Shown here piece by piece: positions 47,201-63,376 of a stretch of DNA of 64,000 nt. Positions within the stretch are counted from its first letter, which is position 1. Every line of letters begins with the position of its first letter. The notes beneath the pieces were generated by a model. That model was not told the DNA's origin and searched no databases. It was given only the letters and a program-made list of their open reading frames with translations. This stretch comes from Arcuatula senhousia (Eukaryota > Mollusca > Bivalvia > Mytilida > Mytilidae). Position numbers and translations under genes: made by a program. The stretch covers positions 1 to 64,000 of the forward strand of contig CAXARO010000157.1 of assembly GCA_963971305.1 (NCBI GenBank), written 5' to 3'.

Positions 47201-50200
47201 TTATGATTGTTTAGATATATTTTTGTATTAAAAATGCCACAACAGGTTTATTTTCTTTTTTAAAATTTTTTTTATAAGCACTTCAGTGTGAAGGGAGACA
47301 ACTATAAATCCCGCCATATTTGCAGATGTCAAAATGACACTTTTCAGGTAAACAAAAATATTTTTCTTTAGAGCTGGAAAGCGTACCCTTTTTGTTCCCA
47401 ATTTTTGCTCTTATTGACATGCTCTTTCAAGCGATTTATCATTTTGACTTGAAATTTTCCCACAAGGCAGTGGAATTTAGCCTCAGAAATGGGATGACAC
47501 CCATAAATTTAACACAAAACACCCCTTTTTTTGTTCATTTTGGACAGTTTTGATGAAATATTCAAATATGAATAAGTTTACTAGGCAGGTTCCATTAAAA
47601 AGTGGTGAATTTCAGCTTTTTATTGATATATAGATGTCCATATTACAGGAAAATATCTTATTTCCATTCAAGCATGAAGGTGATGTTGCTTTCATCTGAT
47701 GACGTCACTTTGCAAAACTATACCTTGCACCCTTTAAAGGCATATATACTTACTTTATGAATCATTTTTAGGGTCTACTTGGTTTATTTTGGTCTTGGAT
47801 ACAATTGTCAATTTGTTTACAAACACAAGACCAATGTATTGGTACAATTTTGGCTCAGTAACATTCATAATTCTCATGAAAACTCCATAGTAACCAGTAA
47901 AACACTCAAAGTCATTGTGCAATATGTGACGTCATTTCATACTTTTGCGACGTTTCATGTCTTTCGCATTCACAGATGGAACAATATGTGACTTAGAAAC
48001 CATTTATAGTACATAAAATTAAAAATTATCATTAACCATCTACCACATGTATACAGTAGATGCTTTTTTTTACATTTAGCTAGTAAAGTATGTTAAATGG
48101 GTATTGCACAAACCATCTGTAATACCCAAATTCTTAAATAAACTTAAAATGACCCTATTTTATGGCAAAACTAGGTGAAAAACAATTCCCTTTGAATGTT
48201 TTTTTTAGATTAACTATGTTTAATTGCCATCACAATATTACTTTTATTAAGATAATTATGTTAAATTGTTTAAAAAGCATAGTATTGATATAAGCTTCAC
48301 ATTTCAGCTTAAAACAGTTCATGAATGCAAAAAATCCAAAAATCTTCATCGCAAGGTCTTGTATGAGAATCTGTATGTTTTCGCTATTTTTTATCGCAAC
48401 GACAAAAATAAGGTACCATTGTGTTCGCAATAAGATACCGAAACAGAAAAATTTGCTTTCATCAGAGAATTCATGCATCATAATGCTTTAAACGATGCAA
48501 GACACAGTTTCGTATAAAATACTAGTGAGTTTTACCAAATACATTAACCACAGGTAAGGGAATCCCTGTCTATTCATATACCTGAAGTGAAAATCATGTA
48601 ATATTTTTAACTTTTATGATTGTTTAGATATATTTTTGTATTAAAAATGCCACAACAGGTTTATTTTCTTTTTTAAAATTTTTTTTATAAGCACTTCAGT
48701 GTGAAGGGAGACAACTATAAATCCCGCCATATTTGCAGATGTCAAAATGACACTTTTCAGGTAAACAAAAATATTTTTCTTTAGAGCTGGAAAGCGTACC
48801 CTTTTTGTTCCCAATTTTTGCTCTTATTGACATGCTCTTTCAAGCGATTTATCATTTTGACTTGAAATTTTCCCACAAGGCAGTGGAATTTAGCCTCAGA
48901 AATGGGATGACACCCATAAATTTAACACAAAACACCCCTTTTTTTGTTCATTTTGGACAGTTTTGATGAAATATTCAAATATGAATAAGTTTACTAGGCA
49001 GGTTCCATTAAAAAGTGGTGAATTTCAGCTTTTTATTGATATATAGATGTCCATATTACAGGAAAATATCTTATTTCCATTCAAGCATGAAGGTGATGTT
49101 GCTTTCATCTGATGACGTCACTTTGCAAAACTATACCTTGCACCCTTTAAAGGCATATATACTTACTTTATGAATCATTTTTAGGGTCTACTTGGTTTAT
49201 TTTGGTCTTGGATACAATTGTCAATTTGTTTACAAACACAAGACCAATGTATTGGTACAATTTTGGCTCAGTAACATTCATAATTCTCATGAAAACTCCA
49301 TAGTAACCAGTAAAACACTCAAAGTCATTGTGCAATATGTGACGTCATTTCATACTTTTGCGACGTTTCATGTCTTTCGCATTCACAGATGGAACAATAT
49401 GTGACTTAGAAACCATTTATAGTACATAAAATTAAAAATTATCATTAACCATCTACCACATGTATACAGTAGATGCTTTTTTTTACATTTAGCTAGTAAA
49501 GTATGTTAAATGGGTATTGCACAAACCATCTGTAATACCCAAATTCTTAAATAAACTTAAAATGACCCTATTTTATGGCAAAACTAGGTGAAAAACAATT
49601 CCCTTTGAATGTTTTTTTTAGATTAACTATGTTTAATTGCCATCACAATATTACTTTTATTAAGATAATTATGTTAAATTGTTTAAAAAGCATAGTATTG
49701 ATATAAGCTTCACATTTCAGCTTAAAACAGTTCATGAATGCAAAAAATCCAAAAATCTTCATCGCAAGGTCTTGTATGAGAATCTGTATGTTTTCGCTAT
49801 TTTTTATCGCAACGACAAAAATAAGGTACCATTGTGTTCGCAATAAGATACCGAAACAGAAAAATTTGCTTTCATCAGAGAATTCATGCATCATAATGCT
49901 TTAAACGATGCAAGACACAGTTTCGTATAAAATACTAGTGAGTTTTACCAAATACATTAACCACAGGTAAGGGAATCCCTGTCTATTCATATACCTGAAG
50001 TGAAAATCATGTAATATTTTTAACTTTTATGATTGTTTAGATATATTTTTGTATTAAAAATGCCACAACAGGTTTATTTTCTTTTTTAAAATTTTTTTTA
50101 TAAGCACTTCAGTGTGAAGGGAGACAACTATAAATCCCGCCATATTTGCAGATGTCAAAATGACACTTTTCAGGTAAACAAAAATATTTTTCTTTAGAGC

Positions 50201-52730
50201 TGGAAAGCGTACCCTTTTTGTTCCCAATTTTTGCTCTTATTGACATGCTCTTTCAAGCGATTTATCATTTTGACTTGAAATTTTCCCACAAGGCAGTGGA
50301 ATTTAGCCTCAGAAATGGGATGACACCCATAAATTTAACACAAAACACCCCTTTTTTTGTTCATTTTGGACAGTTTTGATGAAATATTCAAATATGAATA
50401 AGTTTACTAGGCAGGTTCCATTAAAAAGTGGTGAATTTCAGCTTTTTATTGATATATAGATGTCCATATTACAGGAAAATATCTTATTTCCATTCAAGCA
50501 TGAAGGTGATGTTGCTTTCATCTGATGACGTCACTTTGCAAAACTATACCTTGCACCCTTTAAAGGCATATATACTTACTTTATGAATCATTTTTAGGGT
50601 CTACTTGGTTTATTTTGGTCTTGGATACAATTGTCAATTTGTTTACAAACACAAGACCAATGTATTGGTACAATTTTGGCTCAGTAACATTCATAATTCT
50701 CATGAAAACTCCATAGTAACCAGTAAAACACTCAAAGTCATTGTGCAATATGTGACGTCATTTCATACTTTTGCGACGTTTCATGTCTTTCGCATTCACA
50801 GATGGAACAATATGTGACTTAGAAACCATTTATAGTACATAAAATTAAAAATTATCATTAACCATCTACCACATGTATACAGTAGATGCTTTTTTTTACA
50901 TTTAGCTAGTAAAGTATGTTAAATGGGTATTGCACAAACCATCTGTAATACCCAAATTCTTAAATAAACTTAAAATGACCCTATTTTATGGCAAAACTAG
51001 GTGAAAAACAATTCCCTTTGAATGTTTTTTTTAGATTAACTATGTTTAATTGCCATCACAATATTACTTTTATTAAGATAATTATGTTAAATTGTTTAAA
51101 AAGCATAGTATTGATATAAGCTTCACATTTCAGCTTAAAACAGTTCATGAATGCAAAAAATCCAAAAATCTTCATCGCAAGGTCTTGTATGAGAATCTGT
51201 ATGTTTTCGCTATTTTTTATCGCAACGACAAAAATAAGGTACCATTGTGTTCGCAATAAGATACCGAAACAGAAAAATTTGCTTTCATCAGAGAATTCAT
51301 GCATCATAATGCTTTAAACGATGCAAGACACAGTTTCGTATAAAATACTAGTGAGTTTTACCAAATACATTAACCACAGGTAAGGGAATCCCTGTCTATT
51401 CATATACCTGAAGTGAAAATCATGTAATATTTTTAACTTTTATGATTGTTTAGATATATTTTTGTATTAAAAATGCCACAACAGGTTTATTTTCTTTTTT
51501 AAAATTTTTTTTATAAGCACTTCAGTGTGAAGGGAGACAACTATAAATCCCGCCATATTTGCAGATGTCAAAATGACACTTTTCAGGTAAACAAAAATAT
51601 TTTTCTTTAGAGCTGGAAAGCGTACCCTTTTTGTTCCCAATTTTTGCTCTTATTGACATGCTCTTTCAAGCGATTTATCATTTTGACTTGAAATTTTCCC
51701 ACAAGGCAGTGGAATTTAGCCTCAGAAATGGGATGACACCCATAAATTTAACACAAAACACCCCTTTTTTTGTTCATTTTGGACAGTTTTGATGAAATAT
51801 TCAAATATGAATAAGTTTACTAGGCAGGTTCCATTAAAAAGTGGTGAATTTCAGCTTTTTATTGATATATAGATGTCCATATTACAGGAAAATATCTTAT
51901 TTCCATTCAAGCATGAAGGTGATGTTGCTTTCATCTGATGACGTCACTTTGCAAAACTATACCTTGCACCCTTTAAAGGCATATATACTTACTTTATGAA
52001 TCATTTTTAGGGTCTACTTGGTTTATTTTGGTCTTGGATACAATTGTCAATTTGTTTACAAACACAAGACCAATGTATTGGTACAATTTTGGCTCAGTAA
52101 CATTCATAATTCTCATGAAAACTCCATAGTAACCAGTAAAACACTCAAAGTCATTGTGCAATATGTGACGTCATTTCATACTTTTGCGACGTTTCATGTC
52201 TTTCGCATTCACAGATGGAACAATATGTGACTTAGAAACCATTTATAGTACATAAAATTAAAAATTATCATTAACCATCTACCACATGTATACAGTAGAT
52301 GCTTTTTTTTACATTTAGCTAGTAAAGTATGTTAAATGGGTATTGCACAAACCATCTGTAATACCCAAATTCTTAAATAAACTTAAAATGACCCTATTTT
52401 ATGGCAAAACTAGGTGAAAAACAATTCCCTTTGAATGTTTTTTTTAGATTAACTATGTTTAATTGCCATCACAATATTACTTTTATTAAGATAATTATGT
52501 TAAATTGTTTAAAAAGCATAGTATTGATATAAGCTTCACATTTCAGCTTAAAACAGTTCATGAATGCAAAAAATCCAAAAATCTTCATCGCAAGGTCTTG
52601 TATGAGAATCTGTATGTTTTCGCTATTTTTTATCGCAACGACAAAAATAAGGTACCATTGTGTTCGCAATAAGATACCGAAACAGAAAAATTTGCTTTCA
52701 TCAGAGAATTCATGCATCATAATGCTTTTA

Positions 52731-53485
52731 AAGGCATATATACTTACTTTATGAATCATTTTTAGGGTCTACTTGGTTTATTTTGGTCTTGGATACAATT
52801 GTCAATTTGTTTACAAACACAAGACCAATGTATTGGTACAATTTTGGCTCAGTAACATTCATAATTCTCATGAAAACTCCATAGTAACCAGTAAAACACT
52901 CAAAGTCATTGTGCAATATGTGACGTCATTTCATACTTTTGCGACGTTTCATGTCTTTCGCATTCACAGATGGAACAATATGTGACTTAGAAACCATTTA
53001 TAGTACATAAAATTAAAAATTATCATTAACCATCTACCACATGTATACAGTAGATGCTTTTTTTTACATTTAGCTAGTAAAGTATGTTAAATGGGTATTG
53101 CACAAACCATCTGTAATACCCAAATTCTTAAATAAACTTAAAATGACCCTATTTTATGGCAAAACTAGGTGAAAAACAATTCCCTTTGAATGTTTTTTTT
53201 AGATTAACTATGTTTAATTGCCATCACAATATTACTTTTATTAAGATAATTATGTTAAATTGTTTAAAAAGCATAGTATTGATATAAGCTTCACATTTCA
53301 GCTTAAAACAGTTCATGAATGCAAAAAATCCAAAAATCTTCATCGCAAGGTCTTGTATGAGAATCTGTATGTTTTCGCTATTTTTTATCGCAACGACAAA
53401 AATAAGGTACCATTGTGTTCGCAATAAGATACCGAAACAGAAAAATTTGCTTTCATCAGAGAATTCATGCATCATAATGCTTTAA
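52731..53485 (+). repeat. Short satellite unit 30 (755 bp, lacks segment A)
   Basis: The preceding unit ends ATAATGCTTT and joins TAAAGGCATATAT directly, removing unit positions 1-658. Both parents carry CTTTAAA at the breakpoint and the junction has four T, leaving 2 bp of ambiguity. The junction fits microhomology deletion, or loss of an element flanked by TTTAAA with a one-base footprint. Confidence 0.92.
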
Positions 53486-56400
53486 ACGATGCAAGACACA
53501 GTTTCGTATAAAATACTAGTGAGTTTTACCAAATACATTAACCACAGGTAAGGGAATCCCTGTCTATTCATATACCTGAAGTGAAAATCATGTAATATTT
53601 TTAACTTTTATGATTGTTTAGATATATTTTTGTATTAAAAATGCCACAACAGGTTTATTTTCTTTTTTAAAATTTTTTTTATAAGCACTTCAGTGTGAAG
53701 GGAGACAACTATAAATCCCGCCATATTTGCAGATGTCAAAATGACACTTTTCAGGTAAACAAAAATATTTTTCTTTAGAGCTGGAAAGCGTACCCTTTTT
53801 GTTCCCAATTTTTGCTCTTATTGACATGCTCTTTCAAGCGATTTATCATTTTGACTTGAAATTTTCCCACAAGGCAGTGGAATTTAGCCTCAGAAATGGG
53901 ATGACACCCATAAATTTAACACAAAACACCCCTTTTTTTGTTCATTTTGGACAGTTTTGATGAAATATTCAAATATGAATAAGTTTACTAGGCAGGTTCC
54001 ATTAAAAAGTGGTGAATTTCAGCTTTTTATTGATATATAGATGTCCATATTACAGGAAAATATCTTATTTCCATTCAAGCATGAAGGTGATGTTGCTTTC
54101 ATCTGATGACGTCACTTTGCAAAACTATACCTTGCACCCTTTAAAGGCATATATACTTACTTTATGAATCATTTTTAGGGTCTACTTGGTTTATTTTGGT
54201 CTTGGATACAATTGTCAATTTGTTTACAAACACAAGACCAATGTATTGGTACAATTTTGGCTCAGTAACATTCATAATTCTCATGAAAACTCCATAGTAA
54301 CCAGTAAAACACTCAAAGTCATTGTGCAATATGTGACGTCATTTCATACTTTTGCGACGTTTCATGTCTTTCGCATTCACAGATGGAACAATATGTGACT
54401 TAGAAACCATTTATAGTACATAAAATTAAAAATTATCATTAACCATCTACCACATGTATACAGTAGATGCTTTTTTTTACATTTAGCTAGTAAAGTATGT
54501 TAAATGGGTATTGCACAAACCATCTGTAATACCCAAATTCTTAAATAAACTTAAAATGACCCTATTTTATGGCAAAACTAGGTGAAAAACAATTCCCTTT
54601 GAATGTTTTTTTTAGATTAACTATGTTTAATTGCCATCACAATATTACTTTTATTAAGATAATTATGTTAAATTGTTTAAAAAGCATAGTATTGATATAA
54701 GCTTCACATTTCAGCTTAAAACAGTTCATGAATGCAAAAAATCCAAAAATCTTCATCGCAAGGTCTTGTATGAGAATCTGTATGTTTTCGCTATTTTTTA
54801 TCGCAACGACAAAAATAAGGTACCATTGTGTTCGCAATAAGATACCGAAACAGAAAAATTTGCTTTCATCAGAGAATTCATGCATCATAATGCTTTAAAC
54901 GATGCAAGACACAGTTTCGTATAAAATACTAGTGAGTTTTACCAAATACATTAACCACAGGTAAGGGAATCCCTGTCTATTCATATACCTGAAGTGAAAA
55001 TCATGTAATATTTTTAACTTTTATGATTGTTTAGATATATTTTTGTATTAAAAATGCCACAACAGGTTTATTTTCTTTTTTAAAATTTTTTTTATAAGCA
55101 CTTCAGTGTGAAGGGAGACAACTATAAATCCCGCCATATTTGCAGATGTCAAAATGACACTTTTCAGGTAAACAAAAATATTTTTCTTTAGAGCTGGAAA
55201 GCGTACCCTTTTTGTTCCCAATTTTTGCTCTTATTGACATGCTCTTTCAAGCGATTTATCATTTTGACTTGAAATTTTCCCACAAGGCAGTGGAATTTAG
55301 CCTCAGAAATGGGATGACACCCATAAATTTAACACAAAACACCCCTTTTTTTGTTCATTTTGGACAGTTTTGATGAAATATTCAAATATGAATAAGTTTA
55401 CTAGGCAGGTTCCATTAAAAAGTGGTGAATTTCAGCTTTTTATTGATATATAGATGTCCATATTACAGGAAAATATCTTATTTCCATTCAAGCATGAAGG
55501 TGATGTTGCTTTCATCTGATGACGTCACTTTGCAAAACTATACCTTGCACCCTTTAAAGGCATATATACTTACTTTATGAATCATTTTTAGGGTCTACTT
55601 GGTTTATTTTGGTCTTGGATACAATTGTCAATTTGTTTACAAACACAAGACCAATGTATTGGTACAATTTTGGCTCAGTAACATTCATAATTCTCATGAA
55701 AACTCCATAGTAACCAGTAAAACACTCAAAGTCATTGTGCAATATGTGACGTCATTTCATACTTTTGCGACGTTTCATGTCTTTCGCATTCACAGATGGA
55801 ACAATATGTGACTTAGAAACCATTTATAGTACATAAAATTAAAAATTATCATTAACCATCTACCACATGTATACAGTAGATGCTTTTTTTTACATTTAGC
55901 TAGTAAAGTATGTTAAATGGGTATTGCACAAACCATCTGTAATACCCAAATTCTTAAATAAACTTAAAATGACCCTATTTTATGGCAAAACTAGGTGAAA
56001 AACAATTCCCTTTGAATGTTTTTTTTAGATTAACTATGTTTAATTGCCATCACAATATTACTTTTATTAAGATAATTATGTTAAATTGTTTAAAAAGCAT
56101 AGTATTGATATAAGCTTCACATTTCAGCTTAAAACAGTTCATGAATGCAAAAAATCCAAAAATCTTCATCGCAAGGTCTTGTATGAGAATCTGTATGTTT
56201 TCGCTATTTTTTATCGCAACGACAAAAATAAGGTACCATTGTGTTCGCAATAAGATACCGAAACAGAAAAATTTGCTTTCATCAGAGAATTCATGCATCA
56301 TAATGCTTTAAACGATGCAAGACACAGTTTCGTATAAAATACTAGTGAGTTTTACCAAATACATTAACCACAGGTAAGGGAATCCCTGTCTATTCATATA

Positions 56401-59400
56401 CCTGAAGTGAAAATCATGTAATATTTTTAACTTTTATGATTGTTTAGATATATTTTTGTATTAAAAATGCCACAACAGGTTTATTTTCTTTTTTAAAATT
56501 TTTTTTATAAGCACTTCAGTGTGAAGGGAGACAACTATAAATCCCGCCATATTTGCAGATGTCAAAATGACACTTTTCAGGTAAACAAAAATATTTTTCT
56601 TTAGAGCTGGAAAGCGTACCCTTTTTGTTCCCAATTTTTGCTCTTATTGACATGCTCTTTCAAGCGATTTATCATTTTGACTTGAAATTTTCCCACAAGG
56701 CAGTGGAATTTAGCCTCAGAAATGGGATGACACCCATAAATTTAACACAAAACACCCCTTTTTTTGTTCATTTTGGACAGTTTTGATGAAATATTCAAAT
56801 ATGAATAAGTTTACTAGGCAGGTTCCATTAAAAAGTGGTGAATTTCAGCTTTTTATTGATATATAGATGTCCATATTACAGGAAAATATCTTATTTCCAT
56901 TCAAGCATGAAGGTGATGTTGCTTTCATCTGATGACGTCACTTTGCAAAACTATACCTTGCACCCTTTAAAGGCATATATACTTACTTTATGAATCATTT
57001 TTAGGGTCTACTTGGTTTATTTTGGTCTTGGATACAATTGTCAATTTGTTTACAAACACAAGACCAATGTATTGGTACAATTTTGGCTCAGTAACATTCA
57101 TAATTCTCATGAAAACTCCATAGTAACCAGTAAAACACTCAAAGTCATTGTGCAATATGTGACGTCATTTCATACTTTTGCGACGTTTCATGTCTTTCGC
57201 ATTCACAGATGGAACAATATGTGACTTAGAAACCATTTATAGTACATAAAATTAAAAATTATCATTAACCATCTACCACATGTATACAGTAGATGCTTTT
57301 TTTTACATTTAGCTAGTAAAGTATGTTAAATGGGTATTGCACAAACCATCTGTAATACCCAAATTCTTAAATAAACTTAAAATGACCCTATTTTATGGCA
57401 AAACTAGGTGAAAAACAATTCCCTTTGAATGTTTTTTTTAGATTAACTATGTTTAATTGCCATCACAATATTACTTTTATTAAGATAATTATGTTAAATT
57501 GTTTAAAAAGCATAGTATTGATATAAGCTTCACATTTCAGCTTAAAACAGTTCATGAATGCAAAAAATCCAAAAATCTTCATCGCAAGGTCTTGTATGAG
57601 AATCTGTATGTTTTCGCTATTTTTTATCGCAACGACAAAAATAAGGTACCATTGTGTTCGCAATAAGATACCGAAACAGAAAAATTTGCTTTCATCAGAG
57701 AATTCATGCATCATAATGCTTTAAACGATGCAAGACACAGTTTCGTATAAAATACTAGTGAGTTTTACCAAATACATTAACCACAGGTAAGGGAATCCCT
57801 GTCTATTCATATACCTGAAGTGAAAATCATGTAATATTTTTAACTTTTATGATTGTTTAGATATATTTTTGTATTAAAAATGCCACAACAGGTTTATTTT
57901 CTTTTTTAAAATTTTTTTTATAAGCACTTCAGTGTGAAGGGAGACAACTATAAATCCCGCCATATTTGCAGATGTCAAAATGACACTTTTCAGGTAAACA
58001 AAAATATTTTTCTTTAGAGCTGGAAAGCGTACCCTTTTTGTTCCCAATTTTTGCTCTTATTGACATGCTCTTTCAAGCGATTTATCATTTTGACTTGAAA
58101 TTTTCCCACAAGGCAGTGGAATTTAGCCTCAGAAATGGGATGACACCCATAAATTTAACACAAAACACCCCTTTTTTTGTTCATTTTGGACAGTTTTGAT
58201 GAAATATTCAAATATGAATAAGTTTACTAGGCAGGTTCCATTAAAAAGTGGTGAATTTCAGCTTTTTATTGATATATAGATGTCCATATTACAGGAAAAT
58301 ATCTTATTTCCATTCAAGCATGAAGGTGATGTTGCTTTCATCTGATGACGTCACTTTGCAAAACTATACCTTGCACCCTTTAAAGGCATATATACTTACT
58401 TTATGAATCATTTTTAGGGTCTACTTGGTTTATTTTGGTCTTGGATACAATTGTCAATTTGTTTACAAACACAAGACCAATGTATTGGTACAATTTTGGC
58501 TCAGTAACATTCATAATTCTCATGAAAACTCCATAGTAACCAGTAAAACACTCAAAGTCATTGTGCAATATGTGACGTCATTTCATACTTTTGCGACGTT
58601 TCATGTCTTTCGCATTCACAGATGGAACAATATGTGACTTAGAAACCATTTATAGTACATAAAATTAAAAATTATCATTAACCATCTACCACATGTATAC
58701 AGTAGATGCTTTTTTTTACATTTAGCTAGTAAAGTATGTTAAATGGGTATTGCACAAACCATCTGTAATACCCAAATTCTTAAATAAACTTAAAATGACC
58801 CTATTTTATGGCAAAACTAGGTGAAAAACAATTCCCTTTGAATGTTTTTTTTAGATTAACTATGTTTAATTGCCATCACAATATTACTTTTATTAAGATA
58901 ATTATGTTAAATTGTTTAAAAAGCATAGTATTGATATAAGCTTCACATTTCAGCTTAAAACAGTTCATGAATGCAAAAAATCCAAAAATCTTCATCGCAA
59001 GGTCTTGTATGAGAATCTGTATGTTTTCGCTATTTTTTATCGCAACGACAAAAATAAGGTACCATTGTGTTCGCAATAAGATACCGAAACAGAAAAATTT
59101 GCTTTCATCAGAGAATTCATGCATCATAATGCTTTAAACGATGCAAGACACAGTTTCGTATAAAATACTAGTGAGTTTTACCAAATACATTAACCACAGG
59201 TAAGGGAATCCCTGTCTATTCATATACCTGAAGTGAAAATCATGTAATATTTTTAACTTTTATGATTGTTTAGATATATTTTTGTATTAAAAATGCCACA
59301 ACAGGTTTATTTTCTTTTTTAAAATTTTTTTTATAAGCACTTCAGTGTGAAGGGAGACAACTATAAATCCCGCCATATTTGCAGATGTCAAAATGACACT

Positions 59401-62400
59401 TTTCAGGTAAACAAAAATATTTTTCTTTAGAGCTGGAAAGCGTACCCTTTTTGTTCCCAATTTTTGCTCTTATTGACATGCTCTTTCAAGCGATTTATCA
59501 TTTTGACTTGAAATTTTCCCACAAGGCAGTGGAATTTAGCCTCAGAAATGGGATGACACCCATAAATTTAACACAAAACACCCCTTTTTTTGTTCATTTT
59601 GGACAGTTTTGATGAAATATTCAAATATGAATAAGTTTACTAGGCAGGTTCCATTAAAAAGTGGTGAATTTCAGCTTTTTATTGATATATAGATGTCCAT
59701 ATTACAGGAAAATATCTTATTTCCATTCAAGCATGAAGGTGATGTTGCTTTCATCTGATGACGTCACTTTGCAAAACTATACCTTGCACCCTTTAAAGGC
59801 ATATATACTTACTTTATGAATCATTTTTAGGGTCTACTTGGTTTATTTTGGTCTTGGATACAATTGTCAATTTGTTTACAAACACAAGACCAATGTATTG
59901 GTACAATTTTGGCTCAGTAACATTCATAATTCTCATGAAAACTCCATAGTAACCAGTAAAACACTCAAAGTCATTGTGCAATATGTGACGTCATTTCATA
60001 CTTTTGCGACGTTTCATGTCTTTCGCATTCACAGATGGAACAATATGTGACTTAGAAACCATTTATAGTACATAAAATTAAAAATTATCATTAACCATCT
60101 ACCACATGTATACAGTAGATGCTTTTTTTTACATTTAGCTAGTAAAGTATGTTAAATGGGTATTGCACAAACCATCTGTAATACCCAAATTCTTAAATAA
60201 ACTTAAAATGACCCTATTTTATGGCAAAACTAGGTGAAAAACAATTCCCTTTGAATGTTTTTTTTAGATTAACTATGTTTAATTGCCATCACAATATTAC
60301 TTTTATTAAGATAATTATGTTAAATTGTTTAAAAAGCATAGTATTGATATAAGCTTCACATTTCAGCTTAAAACAGTTCATGAATGCAAAAAATCCAAAA
60401 ATCTTCATCGCAAGGTCTTGTATGAGAATCTGTATGTTTTCGCTATTTTTTATCGCAACGACAAAAATAAGGTACCATTGTGTTCGCAATAAGATACCGA
60501 AACAGAAAAATTTGCTTTCATCAGAGAATTCATGCATCATAATGCTTTAAACGATGCAAGACACAGTTTCGTATAAAATACTAGTGAGTTTTACCAAATA
60601 CATTAACCACAGGTAAGGGAATCCCTGTCTATTCATATACCTGAAGTGAAAATCATGTAATATTTTTAACTTTTATGATTGTTTAGATATATTTTTGTAT
60701 TAAAAATGCCACAACAGGTTTATTTTCTTTTTTAAAATTTTTTTTATAAGCACTTCAGTGTGAAGGGAGACAACTATAAATCCCGCCATATTTGCAGATG
60801 TCAAAATGACACTTTTCAGGTAAACAAAAATATTTTTCTTTAGAGCTGGAAAGCGTACCCTTTTTGTTCCCAATTTTTGCTCTTATTGACATGCTCTTTC
60901 AAGCGATTTATCATTTTGACTTGAAATTTTCCCACAAGGCAGTGGAATTTAGCCTCAGAAATGGGATGACACCCATAAATTTAACACAAAACACCCCTTT
61001 TTTTGTTCATTTTGGACAGTTTTGATGAAATATTCAAATATGAATAAGTTTACTAGGCAGGTTCCATTAAAAAGTGGTGAATTTCAGCTTTTTATTGATA
61101 TATAGATGTCCATATTACAGGAAAATATCTTATTTCCATTCAAGCATGAAGGTGATGTTGCTTTCATCTGATGACGTCACTTTGCAAAACTATACCTTGC
61201 ACCCTTTAAAGGCATATATACTTACTTTATGAATCATTTTTAGGGTCTACTTGGTTTATTTTGGTCTTGGATACAATTGTCAATTTGTTTACAAACACAA
61301 GACCAATGTATTGGTACAATTTTGGCTCAGTAACATTCATAATTCTCATGAAAACTCCATAGTAACCAGTAAAACACTCAAAGTCATTGTGCAATATGTG
61401 ACGTCATTTCATACTTTTGCGACGTTTCATGTCTTTCGCATTCACAGATGGAACAATATGTGACTTAGAAACCATTTATAGTACATAAAATTAAAAATTA
61501 TCATTAACCATCTACCACATGTATACAGTAGATGCTTTTTTTTACATTTAGCTAGTAAAGTATGTTAAATGGGTATTGCACAAACCATCTGTAATACCCA
61601 AATTCTTAAATAAACTTAAAATGACCCTATTTTATGGCAAAACTAGGTGAAAAACAATTCCCTTTGAATGTTTTTTTTAGATTAACTATGTTTAATTGCC
61701 ATCACAATATTACTTTTATTAAGATAATTATGTTAAATTGTTTAAAAAGCATAGTATTGATATAAGCTTCACATTTCAGCTTAAAACAGTTCATGAATGC
61801 AAAAAATCCAAAAATCTTCATCGCAAGGTCTTGTATGAGAATCTGTATGTTTTCGCTATTTTTTATCGCAACGACAAAAATAAGGTACCATTGTGTTCGC
61901 AATAAGATACCGAAACAGAAAAATTTGCTTTCATCAGAGAATTCATGCATCATAATGCTTTAAACGATGCAAGACACAGTTTCGTATAAAATACTAGTGA
62001 GTTTTACCAAATACATTAACCACAGGTAAGGGAATCCCTGTCTATTCATATACCTGAAGTGAAAATCATGTAATATTTTTAACTTTTATGATTGTTTAGA
62101 TATATTTTTGTATTAAAAATGCCACAACAGGTTTATTTTCTTTTTTAAAATTTTTTTTATAAGCACTTCAGTGTGAAGGGAGACAACTATAAATCCCGCC
62201 ATATTTGCAGATGTCAAAATGACACTTTTCAGGTAAACAAAAATATTTTTCTTTAGAGCTGGAAAGCGTACCCTTTTTGTTCCCAATTTTTGCTCTTATT
62301 GACATGCTCTTTCAAGCGATTTATCATTTTGACTTGAAATTTTCCCACAAGGCAGTGGAATTTAGCCTCAGAAATGGGATGACACCCATAAATTTAACAC

Positions 62401-63376
62401 AAAACACCCCTTTTTTTGTTCATTTTGGACAGTTTTGATGAAATATTCAAATATGAATAAGTTTACTAGGCAGGTTCCATTAAAAAGTGGTGAATTTCAG
62501 CTTTTTATTGATATATAGATGTCCATATTACAGGAAAATATCTTATTTCCATTCAAGCATGAAGGTGATGTTGCTTTCATCTGATGACGTCACTTTGCAA
62601 AACTATACCTTGCACCCTTTAAAGGCATATATACTTACTTTATGAATCATTTTTAGGGTCTACTTGGTTTATTTTGGTCTTGGATACAATTGTCAATTTG
62701 TTTACAAACACAAGACCAATGTATTGGTACAATTTTGGCTCAGTAACATTCATAATTCTCATGAAAACTCCATAGTAACCAGTAAAACACTCAAAGTCAT
62801 TGTGCAATATGTGACGTCATTTCATACTTTTGCGACGTTTCATGTCTTTCGCATTCACAGATGGAACAATATGTGACTTAGAAACCATTTATAGTACATA
62901 AAATTAAAAATTATCATTAACCATCTACCACATGTATACAGTAGATGCTTTTTTTTACATTTAGCTAGTAAAGTATGTTAAATGGGTATTGCACAAACCA
63001 TCTGTAATACCCAAATTCTTAAATAAACTTAAAATGACCCTATTTTATGGCAAAACTAGGTGAAAAACAATTCCCTTTGAATGTTTTTTTTAGATTAACT
63101 ATGTTTAATTGCCATCACAATATTACTTTTATTAAGATAATTATGTTAAATTGTTTAAAAAGCATAGTATTGATATAAGCTTCACATTTCAGCTTAAAAC
63201 AGTTCATGAATGCAAAAAATCCAAAAATCTTCATCGCAAGGTCTTGTATGAGAATCTGTATGTTTTCGCTATTTTTTATCGCAACGACAAAAATAAGGTA
63301 CCATTGTGTTCGCAATAAGATACCGAAACAGAAAAATTTGCTTTCATCAGAGAATTCATGCATCATAATGCTTTTA